This document shows positions 36,420-43,285 of a stretch of 64,000 nt of DNA, in pieces (position 1 is the stretch's first letter; each line of letters opens with the position of its first letter). The DNA is from Candidatus Nanosynbacter featherlites. GTDB taxonomy: Bacteria > Patescibacteriota > Saccharimonadia > Saccharimonadales > Saccharimonadaceae. The position numbers were made by a program, and so were the translations under genes. The notes beneath the pieces were generated by a model. The model searched no databases. It was not told the origin of the DNA and saw only the letters and a program-made list of their open reading frames with translations. The DNA lies in the NCBI RefSeq assembly GCF_005697565.1, contig NZ_CP040004.1, positions 372,001-436,000 on the forward strand, read 5' to 3'.

Positions 36420-37871
36420 CTAATTATTCATAATAATTTGGTTGCGCTCGGCTACCCGTTCACGTTCAGCCCGAAGAATCTCCTGCGATTCTGAGCTATT
36501 GAGGTCTCGAACATTAATATAGACACCGTCGCGAAGGTTGTATCCGGAGGTCACCAAAACACCCGATTTACCCAATTGCGAATCCGCATAATTCACTGAT
36601 TCCGTTTGAGAAGTATAATCAATTAGGTTAAATGGGCTCGTTTCAAGCAATGCTGTGCCACGGTTGTCTTTCCAGGTGGCAAATACACCAATCTTCTGGA
36701 TAGGATGCTCGATTTTGTTTCCTTGTTCGTCGAACAGTGGTCCGCAAATTGGTCCAAAGAAAATATTTTCTATATCTGGCAAAATCTTTTTCAAAACATG
36801 ATCAGCCGGTAATGGCATGACTACACCCAGTCGCTTGTCAAATTCTTGAGACAATGAGTACCGAACCGTTTCTGAATGACCTTCAAAGTCATTAACTTTA
36901 CGGCGTGGATCAAGGTGTTTCAGTTCTGGTGGCGAAAATAGCAGTCTGGAATTTTTGGAAAGATTGGAAGTGTTGGAGATAATGTGAGCGCTCTTTTCAA
37001 ATAGATCTGGTCGCCCCATAACACTAAACGGCGAAGCATACTGCTGTACTCGAGAAGGGTCTCCGGGTACTTTTTCCAGATCAAAACCAGCTTGCACAAG
37101 GTTTTGTATGGTATCAAACGCACACGCCGTGCGTAGCTCTCCGTCCTCACCTTGGATTTGGTTTGGCATCAACAATTGATGCCCCAGTCCTTTGCCCAAC
37201 TCTGGACCCAATCCATGACCTACTTCATGCGCAACAATACTACTAGGAGCACGGTTGTAATTAGCAGTAAACCACGGGAAATATGACCCATCTGCGTCGT
37301 CAGGCTTCTGATAGGCCCGGCCACCATAGGTCTTCTCTTCTGTATCACCACCGTTGATCATCACAGCAGTAATAGCACGATCGCCCAGTATTTCTTTATA
37401 CTTTTCATGATACGATCGAGCAATCTCCTCTATTAATTTATCAGAAAAAACCCCATCAGGAAGATCAGGAGGAGTCTCATCTATCCAATGAGGTGTTTTC
37501 GTAAATGCATAAGCTCCAGCAGTCGTGTCAGTTATCCACCCCGTTTGCTGCTGAATCTCCTTTACGATATCACTAGTAATTCTGTGGTTACTGTGGCCCT
37601 CAGGTTGTAAAATCACCGCGCCAAGAGCGATATCATATGGCGGTAATGAACTAGCAGCCTCCTGTGGCTTGGGTTGAGAAGGTTTCCCTCCATATCGAGC
37701 CCCAAGCTGGTATCCTGCGCTTCCTACTAATCCAGCACCGGCACCAACCGCCGCAGAAAGTCCCAAAAAACGACGGCGAGACATCGTAACCCGCTCTAAT
37801 AACGGTTGCTGCTCTGACTCCGAACCACACTGGAAAGCAGCTGAAGTATGACCTTCGTGACGTTCACACAT
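36420..37871 (-). CDS. Putative Tat-exported zinc metallopeptidase
   Basis: The 483-residue protein carries SRRRFLGL followed by a hydrophobic alanine/glycine stretch (about 31-52), the pattern of a twin-arginine signal. The extracellular part has VAHEVGHGLG (about 214-223), a HExxH zinc motif. I do not recognise the peptidase family. A promoter (TTGACA-N17-TAAAAT) favours the start at 37871, which puts 29 residues with two Cys before the RR motif; a start at 37784 would give a standard signal. Substrate unknown; a role at the cell surface is likely. Confidence 0.65.
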   Translation of the reverse strand: MCERHEGHTSAAFQCGSESEQQPLLERVTMSRRRFLGLSAAVGAGAGLVGSAGYQLGARYGGKPSQPKPQEAASSLPPYDIALGAVILQPEGHSNHRITSDIVKEIQQQTGWITDTTAGAYAFTKTPHWIDETPPDLPDGVFSDKLIEEIARSYHEKYKEILGDRAITAVMINGGDTEEKTYGGRAYQKPDDADGSYFPWFTANYNRAPSSIVAHEVGHGLGPELGKGLGHQLLMPNQIQGEDGELRTACAFDTIQNLVQAGFDLEKVPGDPSRVQQYASPFSVMGRPDLFEKSAHIISNTSNLSKNSRLLFSPPELKHLDPRRKVNDFEGHSETVRYSLSQEFDKRLGVVMPLPADHVLKKILPDIENIFFGPICGPLFDEQGNKIEHPIQKIGVFATWKDNRGTALLETSPFNLIDYTSQTESVNYADSQLGKSGVLVTSGYNLRDGVYINVRDLNSSESQEILRAERERVAERNQIIMNN

Positions 37872-37882
37872 AACTGATTACT

Positions 37883-37911
37883 ATTTTACACCATAAATGC
37901 ATTTTTGTCAA
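37883..37911 (-). promoter_or_regulatory. Promoter of the 36420 gene
   Basis: TTGACA (37906-37911), 17-nt spacer, TAAAAT (37883-37888), 11 nt before the ATG at 37871. Confidence 0.75.
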
Positions 37912-37957
37912 TACCAGCAAAAGCGGTATCGATGTCACTCAGGCTACTTTTCAAAGA

Positions 37958-39241
37958 CTATTTGTTCAGTTCTATCAGCTTTTCGACGGTCTTGTCGGTG
38001 ATCATGCGGTTTGCAATGTCACGGTGAACATTTGGGTCACTGAAGCGTTCAGCTATTTTTGGATCTTTGCCATACTGCTGTTTCATGGCCTCAATTTGCG
38101 TGGATAGTTCTTCGTGAGAAACTTCTACGCCCAGCTCTTTGGACAACTCTGCCAGCACCAAACCAGCCTTGACACGCTTTTCGGCAGCAGGACGGGCTTC
38201 TTTGGCTCGCCAATCATCCTTGTCCTTAAACTTTTGTGTCTGTAGGTAGCTGTCCAGTGTCAATCCACGGTACATCAAGTTCTGCATCAAATCTTGCTCA
38301 ATTGACCGAATCTGATCGTCAATCAACAGCTCAGGCAATGCCACCTTAGAAGCTTCCGCCAATTCTCCCACCAAATCATCTTTCAACTTCTCGTCAGCTT
38401 CACGCTCTTTCTGATTGGTGATTTCACGTTTGATATCAGCCTTAAACTCGTCTATTGAAGTAAACGGACCACATTTGGCAGCAAATTCATCGTTCACTTC
38501 AGGCAATGACAATTCATTGACCTTGTGCAAGGTCACCGTAAAGACGACGTCGGCACCAGCCAACTCCTTGGCGTGGTAATCTTTCGGGAACGTCAATTTC
38601 AGATCAAATGTTTCGCCAGCCTTGTGACCAACCACACCCTCTTCAAAGCCAGGGATAAATTGGCCAGAGCCAAGTTTCAGTGCAAAGTCTTTTGCTGCGC
38701 CGCCATCAAACGGCACATCATCTTTTTTGCCAGTAAAGTCGATGACCGCTTCATCGCCCTCTTTGGCAGCGCGCTTAACTTCTGTTTTCTCAGTAAAGTT
38801 TTCACGCATCCGAGTGATGATTTCTTCTACTTCGTTGTCCTCAACTTTGACGGCTTGCCGCTTGGCCTTCAATTTCTTGTAATTGCCCAATTTTACCGGT
38901 GGAATGATTTCTACTTCTGCAGTAAACTCCAATTCCTGACCTGGCACAAACTTCTTCACATCAACAGCTGGACGGTCCAAAGCTTGGATTTTTTCTGCCA
39001 TGAAAGCTTCAGCCACCGCCTTGCTCAGGGCGTTGTCCAACGTCTGCTCTTGCAACGCTGCTGGATTAACGTGTTTTGCAGCAACACTGACAGGAACTTT
39101 GCCCTTGCGGAAGCCTGGCACTTTCAAGTCACTCGCCATTTTAGTGAGAGCTACTTGTTCAGCAGCCGACAATTCTTCGCTGCCAAGTGAAATGGTCAAT
39201 TCTACTTTAGTATCTGATAGTTTCTTTACAGTCGTCTTCAT
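37958..39241 (-). CDS. tig: Trigger factor
   Basis: The 427-residue ribosome-associated chaperone has the L23-docking loop in the N-terminal domain (GFRKGKVP, about 43-50, the family signature), a central FKBP-type domain (FTGKKDDVPFDGG, FIPGFEEGVVGHKAGE) and the helical C-terminal domain. It acts on nascent chains at the exit tunnel. It is preceded by TTGAGG-N17-TATAAT, 8 nt before the ATG, inside the end of hisS. Confidence 0.95.
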   Translation of the reverse strand: MKTTVKKLSDTKVELTISLGSEELSAAEQVALTKMASDLKVPGFRKGKVPVSVAAKHVNPAALQEQTLDNALSKAVAEAFMAEKIQALDRPAVDVKKFVPGQELEFTAEVEIIPPVKLGNYKKLKAKRQAVKVEDNEVEEIITRMRENFTEKTEVKRAAKEGDEAVIDFTGKKDDVPFDGGAAKDFALKLGSGQFIPGFEEGVVGHKAGETFDLKLTFPKDYHAKELAGADVVFTVTLHKVNELSLPEVNDEFAAKCGPFTSIDEFKADIKREITNQKEREADEKLKDDLVGELAEASKVALPELLIDDQIRSIEQDLMQNLMYRGLTLDSYLQTQKFKDKDDWRAKEARPAAEKRVKAGLVLAELSKELGVEVSHEELSTQIEAMKQQYGKDPKIAERFSDPNVHRDIANRMITDKTVEKLIELNK

Positions 39242-39249
39242 ATCTGTTG

Positions 39250-39278
39250 ATTATAACAGATATGGGGCTAAGCCTCAA
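39250..39278 (-). promoter_or_regulatory. Leaderless-type promoter of tig
   Basis: TTGAGG (39273-39278), 17-nt spacer, TATAAT (39250-39255), 8 nt from the ATG. Confidence 0.65.
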
Positions 39279-40605
39279 ATAACGCGTCTTCGTCGCCGTC
39301 ATATCGGTGATCAGTCACCACGCTAATCATGCGAGTGAAATTGACTTTTTGTTCAGTTGATTCAACCAAGTTTTTCACGGTGTACGTTTCTGATTCTAAT
39401 TCTTCTGACCCGACGAACACCGCAAACGGCACTTGCTTTTTCAGGGCAGCTTTTAGCTGCTTGTCAATCTTGCGACCCGTGATGTCGAGTTCAGCAAACA
39501 CCCCCTCGGATCGCAATTTCCTGGCAAGTGCATCTGCACCACTCATGACCTCTGGGCTGATCGGGATGATATACACATCGGTGTGCGTGGCCAGCTCTGG
39601 TAGTAAACCGTGGACTTCCAAAAACACCTGCATGGTCGTTGCACCCATACCGACACCAACTGTCGCCATTGGCTCAACGCCAAACAATCCGACAAGCCCA
39701 TCGTACCGACCACCGCCAAACATAGCGCGATTGTTTTCTGGCGCATTGTCAAAGAACTCAAAAACCGTGCCAGTATAGTAGTCCAACCCTCTCATCAATG
39801 TCACGTCAAACACCGCATTGGTCACGCCTTTTTGTCGCAACAGATCCATGACGGTGCGTATCTGCTGGACGCTTGGGCTATCGCTCAGCTCAGCTGGTAA
39901 ATCATCAACACTCTTCATACTGATCATCTGAGCCAGTTTCGGCAATCCCTCACGCGAGCCCTCAGCACCAAAAATTTCAATGGCTTGCTGCTTGAAGGTC
40001 TCCGGCGGAATCTTATTTTTCTTATCGAGCAACTTTGTCATCATATTTGCACCGATGACATCCAGCCCCAAAAATTGACCAAGGAGTTGATTGACCAATT
40101 GGCGGTTATTTACTCGCACTGTAAACATGTCGGGGCGCGCGCCAAAGTTCAGCACTGAGCGGTAACTCATCTCGATGATTTCGGCATCGGCCATGGGGCC
40201 GTCCACACCAAACAGGTCGGCGTTTAGCTGCCAAAACTCACGCTCTCGCCCGCGTTGTGGGCGTTCGTAGCGCATGAAATTTGCGATCGAATACAGGCGG
40301 GCTGGCACCGCAAACTCGTGCCGCCTAGCCGCCACCATGCGGGAAATTGACGGCGTCATCTCTGGGCGAATAGTCACCTTGCGTCCACCACGATCTTCAA
40401 AAGCGTAGGTTTGCTCACCTGCCAATTCTTGACCTGACTTTGCCAGATAGATATCCATGGGCTCCAGTAACGGAGCGCCGTATTCTTCGTAACCAAAACT
40501 TTCGACGGTTTTGCGCCAAACGTTAAAAATATAATTTTGCAGACGTTTTTCCTCTGGGAAATAGTCTCGCGAACCTTTGTAACTTTGTGTTGATAAACTG
40601 CTCAT
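39268..40605 (-). CDS. hisS: Histidyl-tRNA synthetase
   Basis: The 445-residue class II synthetase charges tRNA-His. Motif 2 region RYERPQRGREREFWQLNADLFG, the histidine-A loop RGLDYYTGTVFEF, and motif 3-like GGGRYDGL and GVGMGATT are present, followed by an anticodon-binding domain. A leader with His codons and a terminator lies upstream (40646-40773), implying control by histidine supply. A second weak promoter (TTGATA-N17-CATAAT) may give basal expression. Confidence 0.96.
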   Translation of the reverse strand: MSSLSTQSYKGSRDYFPEEKRLQNYIFNVWRKTVESFGYEEYGAPLLEPMDIYLAKSGQELAGEQTYAFEDRGGRKVTIRPEMTPSISRMVAARRHEFAVPARLYSIANFMRYERPQRGREREFWQLNADLFGVDGPMADAEIIEMSYRSVLNFGARPDMFTVRVNNRQLVNQLLGQFLGLDVIGANMMTKLLDKKNKIPPETFKQQAIEIFGAEGSREGLPKLAQMISMKSVDDLPAELSDSPSVQQIRTVMDLLRQKGVTNAVFDVTLMRGLDYYTGTVFEFFDNAPENNRAMFGGGRYDGLVGLFGVEPMATVGVGMGATTMQVFLEVHGLLPELATHTDVYIIPISPEVMSGADALARKLRSEGVFAELDITGRKIDKQLKAALKKQVPFAVFVGSEELESETYTVKNLVESTEQKVNFTRMISVVTDHRYDGDEDALFEA

Positions 40606-40645
40606 GTTAGTTCCATTATGTCATTATTTCTTATATATATCAATC

Positions 40646-40670
40646 AAAAACGCCGAGGCAGAACTCGGCG
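40646..40670 (-). terminator. Attenuator terminator of hisS
   Basis: CGCCGAG (40664-40670) pairs with CTCGGCG (40651-40657), loop TTCTGC, then TTTTT. The 3' arm can instead pair with GCCGAGGTAG (40694-40703), a 10-bp antiterminator with one G-U. Confidence 0.85.
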
Positions 40671-40693
40671 CGGACAATCAAAAAATCAGAGCT

Positions 40694-40738
40694 CTACCTC
40701 GGCAACACATGTGAATGATGGAATTTGAATGAAATCAT
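40694..40738 (-). CDS. hisS leader peptide with clustered His codons
   Basis: A 14-codon ORF, MISFKFHHSHVLPR, with three His in four codons. Its last codons and TAG stop form the antiterminator strand. The ATG lies 6 nt after a TATAAT, so the leader should be read as a leaderless mRNA. When charged tRNA-His is plentiful the ribosome would reach the stop, cover the antiterminator and let the terminator form. When His is scarce it would stall at codons 7-10 and allow read-through into hisS. The mechanism is inferred by analogy with the his and trp operon attenuators of enteric bacteria. Confidence 0.75.
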   Translation of the reverse strand: MISFKFHHSHVLPR

Positions 40739-40744
40739 AGGTTA

Positions 40745-40773
40745 ATTATAGGGTATTATAGACTGTTTGTAAA
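40745..40773 (-). promoter_or_regulatory. Promoter of the hisS leader
   Basis: TTTACA (40768-40773), 17-nt spacer, TATAAT (40745-40750). A second TATAAT at 40755-40760 lies upstream. It is back to back with the promoter at 40782-40810. Confidence 0.75.
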
Positions 40774-40781
40774 CACGTTTG

Positions 40782-40810
40782 TTGACAAGCACGCGAATAA
40801 TTGATATATA
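40782..40810 (+). promoter_or_regulatory. Promoter of the 40926 gene
   Basis: TTGACA (40782-40787), 17-nt spacer, TATATA (40805-40810). Confidence 0.75.
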
Positions 40811-40816
40811 TATATA

Positions 40817-40925
40817 TCAGCTTTTGCACATGCAGAGGCTGGCGTCTCGCCTGGAGCCACCAGGCTGGAGACACCCCACTTCGCGGAGGATAGCCTTTCT
40901 CCGCCCGACTCCAAGAGGAGTTATC
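40817..40925 (+). promoter_or_regulatory. Structured leader, copy 1
   Basis: A hairpin GTCTC-CCTGG/CCAGG-GAGAC is followed by CTTCGCGGAG...CTCCGC (6-bp stem) and ACTCC-aaga-GGAGT, which sequesters the Shine-Dalgarno. The last two modules recur before the 41761 gene. Confidence 0.65.
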
Positions 40926-41198
40926 ATGGTCAACCCGCAGACTAGCCCTGACTTCGGTAACGGAGAGATCGGGGGTGACAACAGCTGGACGCCGCCGGTC
41001 TACGGTGCCACGGGAGACGGGAGACCGGTCACGGTCTCCTTCGGACAGGGCGGTCGTACCGGTCACACCCTGATCGCCGATGGTCACGTCAGCGGTAGTG
41101 AGTTCTACCACCGCGACGCAGACGCCGACGAGAAGGGGCACGACCACTACGGCCCGCACGGCGAGTCCTTCGGGGACTACGGCAAGTACAGCGGCTGA
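40926..41198 (+). CDS. GC-rich small Gly/Asp/His-rich protein, unknown
   Basis: A 90-residue hydrophilic protein without signal or membrane segment, rich in Gly, Asp and His (for example YHRDADADEKGHDHYGPHGE), possibly metal-binding. The coding sequence is clearly more GC-rich than its neighbours, with C/G at most third positions, suggesting foreign origin or unusual codon choice. The ATG at 40926 follows AGAGGAG, which lies in a small hairpin. It shares its leader design and an H-G-rich style with the 41761 gene. Function unknown. Confidence 0.65.
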   Translation: MVNPQTSPDFGNGEIGGDNSWTPPVYGATGDGRPVTVSFGQGGRTGHTLIADGHVSGSEFYHRDADADEKGHDHYGPHGESFGDYGKYSG

Positions 41199-41276
41199 CC
41201 ACACAACCGTCCTGAGCAAGACATAAAACTACTCACTTATCCTGATATAATTTTATTTAATAGAGGGGTATACGCC

Positions 41277-41513
41277 ATGAGAGATAAATTATTAGCTCTA
41301 ACCGATTTTCTAGTAAAGAAAAAAGATGCTGAAGGTCTGAGACTGTTGCGAGAAGTTACGTTTGATTTGTTTTGTTCTGAGTTTGAAGTTGAGAATCTTA
41401 GTTTGATTGAATTAAATGATTACATTAGCGATGCGCTAACTGAGATGAATAGAGGAACAAGTTCAGAAGAGATCTTGGCGCTACCGATACGCAAGCTTAT
41501 TGATGATTTCTAG
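41277..41513 (+). CDS. Small hypothetical protein
   Basis: A 78-residue helical, leucine- and acid-rich protein (MRDKLLALTDFLVKKKDAEG) that I do not recognise. AGAGGGG precedes the ATG by about 9 nt and a TATAAT is at 41246-41251. Composition resembles small effector or immunity-type proteins only in a loose sense; no function is claimed. Confidence 0.6.
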   Translation: MRDKLLALTDFLVKKKDAEGLRLLREVTFDLFCSEFEVENLSLIELNDYISDALTEMNRGTSSEEILALPIRKLIDDF

Positions 41514-41582
41514 ATTTTTGCCCTACTTCTCTCTGTACACCGTCCCACCGCAAATCACATAAAATAACCCTATGACGGACTC

Positions 41583-41720
41583 TCACTCCTCCGGTACATA
41601 AACCAGGCCGTATTCATTAGCGGAAGCCGTCGCCCAACTACTCATACTTTCATCATAATGATATTCAAATACTTGCTTATTCTTTATTTCAGCCCCTCCC
41701 CAGCTAGCATAAATGCTTCG
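41583..41720 (-). pseudogene. Possible 3' fragment of a gene
   Basis: Read on the minus strand, 41583 to about 41720 encodes GGAEIKNKQVFEYHYDES and MSSWATASANEYGLVYVPEE before a stop. This looks like the natural C-terminus of a protein, but the frame continues upstream into sequence belonging to the 41761 gene leader. It may be a remnant cut when the neighbouring unit arrived. Confidence 0.3.
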
Positions 41721-41760
41721 CGGAGAGTATTTCTCTGCCCGACTCCAAAGGGAGCTCGAC
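41705..41760 (+). promoter_or_regulatory. Structured leader, copy 2
   Basis: CTTCGCGGAGA...TCTCTGC (7-bp stem with one G-U) then CCCGACTCC-aaag-GGAG, closely matching the module at about 40889-40920. The Shine-Dalgarno GGGAG is again in the small hairpin. Confidence 0.65.
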
Positions 41761-41967
41761 ATGAAACAACTCGGCTGGTTCGACAGTTCGGGGACGTTCC
41801 ACACAGTCAACTCCACGAGCGACCCCGCGGTTCCCGCGGGAGGATACTACTACAACCAGCACGGCTCAGACGGCCACGCAACAGCCGTTTACAACCCCGA
41901 TGGAACGCTTGCTGACGTAGCAGCGAACCGAGACTGGGTTGACGTGCCGCGTCAGGATCAGGACTAG
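41761..41967 (+). CDS. Small Gly/Asp-rich protein, unknown
   Basis: A 68-residue soluble protein (MKQLGWFDSSGTFHTVNSTS, later YYYNQHGSDGHATAVYNPDG) with no signal or membrane segment. I do not recognise it. It is less GC-rich than the 40926 gene but above its surroundings. It has the same leader module and a similar Gly/His/Asp flavour, so the two may be distant relatives or co-regulated. The start is fixed by GGGAG 9 nt upstream. Confidence 0.6.
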   Translation: MKQLGWFDSSGTFHTVNSTSDPAVPAGGYYYNQHGSDGHATAVYNPDGTLADVAANRDWVDVPRQDQD

Positions 41968-42014
41968 TCCTTAGGCTAGCCCTCTCGCAGACCTAAGCAT
42001 GTCTGCCTTTGCCA

Positions 42015-42043
42015 TTGGCATAAATCAAAAACTGCTCTATCCT
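42015..42043 (+). promoter_or_regulatory. Leaderless-type promoter of the 42050 gene
   Basis: TTGGCA (42015-42020), 17-nt spacer, TATCCT (42038-42043), then 6 nt to the ATG. Confidence 0.7.
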
Positions 42044-42049
42044 TTAATT

Positions 42050-42478
42050 ATGAGATTTACTGATAAAATAGCTGCTGCCATTCGCACTAACGATTTTTCT
42101 ACCTACCAGCGCGAACGTTACCCTGATATCCAAGAGGGTGAGATTGTTCGATTTGTTGATGAGGATTTTTCTGGCGTTGATTTTGGCCAGTTTGTCATGG
42201 GATTTTTCGTATTTGAGAATTGTAATCTGGACGGCGCAAAGCATATTTATGGGCAGCCAATTTATTTTACTAATTCATCGGTTCGGAATGTGGATTTTTG
42301 CGGCATGAAAGCTATTATTGAAGCCAAGGATTGCGACTTTCGCGGCATGAAATACGACAAGGAAACGCAATTTGTTTATGGTAGCGGCGAATTGGCGGCG
42401 CGATCGCGCTTCGTAAATTGTCAGTTCGATGAAGAGGTGTGTGAATTTTTGGTGCAACAAGGTGTAGAAATTAGCTAG
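42050..42478 (+). CDS. Pentapeptide-repeat-like protein
   Basis: A 142-residue protein whose middle (about 40-105) has spaced residues suggesting degenerate pentapeptide repeats, for example FSGVDFGQF, FENCNLDGAKH, SVRNVDFCGM and AKDCDFRGMKYD. Such repeats form a right-handed beta helix; functions vary. The start at 42050 (MRFTDKI) is chosen from the promoter position; an upstream in-frame ATG at 41999 is before the -35. It overlaps the opposite-strand methylase by 8 bp at its 3' end. Confidence 0.6.
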   Translation: MRFTDKIAAAIRTNDFSTYQRERYPDIQEGEIVRFVDEDFSGVDFGQFVMGFFVFENCNLDGAKHIYGQPIYFTNSSVRNVDFCGMKAIIEAKDCDFRGMKYDKETQFVYGSGELAARSRFVNCQFDEEVCEFLVQQGVEIS

Positions 42479-43013
42479 ACTTTATTATTCCCAACACATT
42501 TTGCTGCAGCCAGCAATACATCGCTACAGTCGCTGCCGCGCCGACATTGATGGAGCGGGTTGAGCCGAATTGTTCGATGGCGATGATTTTGTCTGCCGCT
42601 TGCGCCATCTCCTCGGAGATTCCCGGTCCTTCTTGACCAAACACGAGCACCGCGCGACGCGGCAAGGACGTCTCCGCCATATTGACACTGCCTGGGATAT
42701 TATCAATCGCGATAATTGCTCTCCCTTCAGCCCGCATCAGCTCTACAAACTCGGCTGTCGAACTAACATACTGCACGTGCAGATATTTATCCGTCATCAT
42801 GGCGCCGCGCTTGTTCCATTGCCGCCGACCGATGACGTACACTTGCCGCACGCCAAACGCATTGGCGCTCCTGACGATCGTCCCCATATTGAAGTCCCGC
42901 TCGGTGTTCTCCAGAGCAATCACCAAGCCATGGTCCTCGGCATCCAGCTCCTTTACGATCTCCGCCTCACTCCGGCCTTTGAACTTATCAATCACATTTC
43001 GTGTGTCCTGCAT
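42471..43013 (-). CDS. SpoU/TrmH family RNA 2'-O-methyltransferase
   Basis: The 180-residue SPOUT-fold enzyme methylates a ribose in tRNA or rRNA using S-adenosylmethionine. Motif 1 is NTERDFNMGTIVRSANAFGV, motif 2 LVFGQEGPGISEEM, motif 3 STRSINVGAAATVAMYCW. It lacks an extra N-terminal RNA-binding domain. The start at 43013 (MQDTRNVIDKF) is set by an extended -10 (TGC-TACAAT, 43021-43026) 7 nt upstream; an in-frame ATG at 43043 lies before the promoter. A partial copy of this 5' end exists at 44661-44722. Confidence 0.88.
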   Translation of the reverse strand: MQDTRNVIDKFKGRSEAEIVKELDAEDHGLVIALENTERDFNMGTIVRSANAFGVRQVYVIGRRQWNKRGAMMTDKYLHVQYVSSTAEFVELMRAEGRAIIAIDNIPGSVNMAETSLPRRAVLVFGQEGPGISEEMAQAADKIIAIEQFGSTRSINVGAAATVAMYCWLQQNVLGIIKSS

Positions 43014-43020
43014 CTCTGTC

Positions 43021-43050
43021 ATTGTAGCAAAATCATCACACAAAAGACAA
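43021..43050 (-). promoter_or_regulatory. Leaderless-type promoter of the SpoU gene
   Basis: TTGTCT (43045-43050), 18-nt spacer, TACAAT (43021-43026) with TG upstream; ATG 7 nt later. Confidence 0.7.
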
Positions 43051-43065
43051 AGTCCCGTATATCTA

Positions 43066-43094
43066 TTGACTTTTTAGCATAAGTGTGATATAAT
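43066..43094 (+). promoter_or_regulatory. Promoter of the 43286 gene
   Basis: TTGACT (43066-43071), 17-nt spacer, TATAAT (43089-43094). Confidence 0.75.
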
Positions 43095-43100
43095 GAAGAT

Positions 43101-43285
43101 CAGCTTTCGTTGATGAGTTGAGTAAATCCTTGTCCGAAAGTGAACTTTGACAGGCAATCGAATACAAGATGAGGTTTTATTTCTTTTAAGCCACTGTAAG
43201 AGAGATAAAATCTCATCTTGTATTGTAAAGAACAGTACTTCACTGCACACTCGCAGAGATGAGGATCGAAGACGAGGAGAGTATC
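43101..43285 (+). promoter_or_regulatory. Long leader with 20-bp helix
   Basis: 43161-43180 pairs with 43205-43224 over 20 bp with one G-U and a 24-nt loop. Just before it, GACAGGCAATCG (43149-43160) is exactly complementary to CGATTGCCTGTC (43723-43734) at the end of the gene. GAGGAG before the ATG is the ribosome-binding site. Confidence 0.65.

Noticed and set aside
40627-40640. TA-rich tracts near hisS and 40805 as possible origin or repeat elements
   Set aside because: Short simple AT tracts within promoters; no DnaA boxes or iterons seen.
40746-41219. 157-residue open frame on the minus strand opposite the 40926 gene
   Set aside because: It is a by-product of the GC-rich codons on the other strand, has no ribosome-binding site, and covers promoter and leader sequence.
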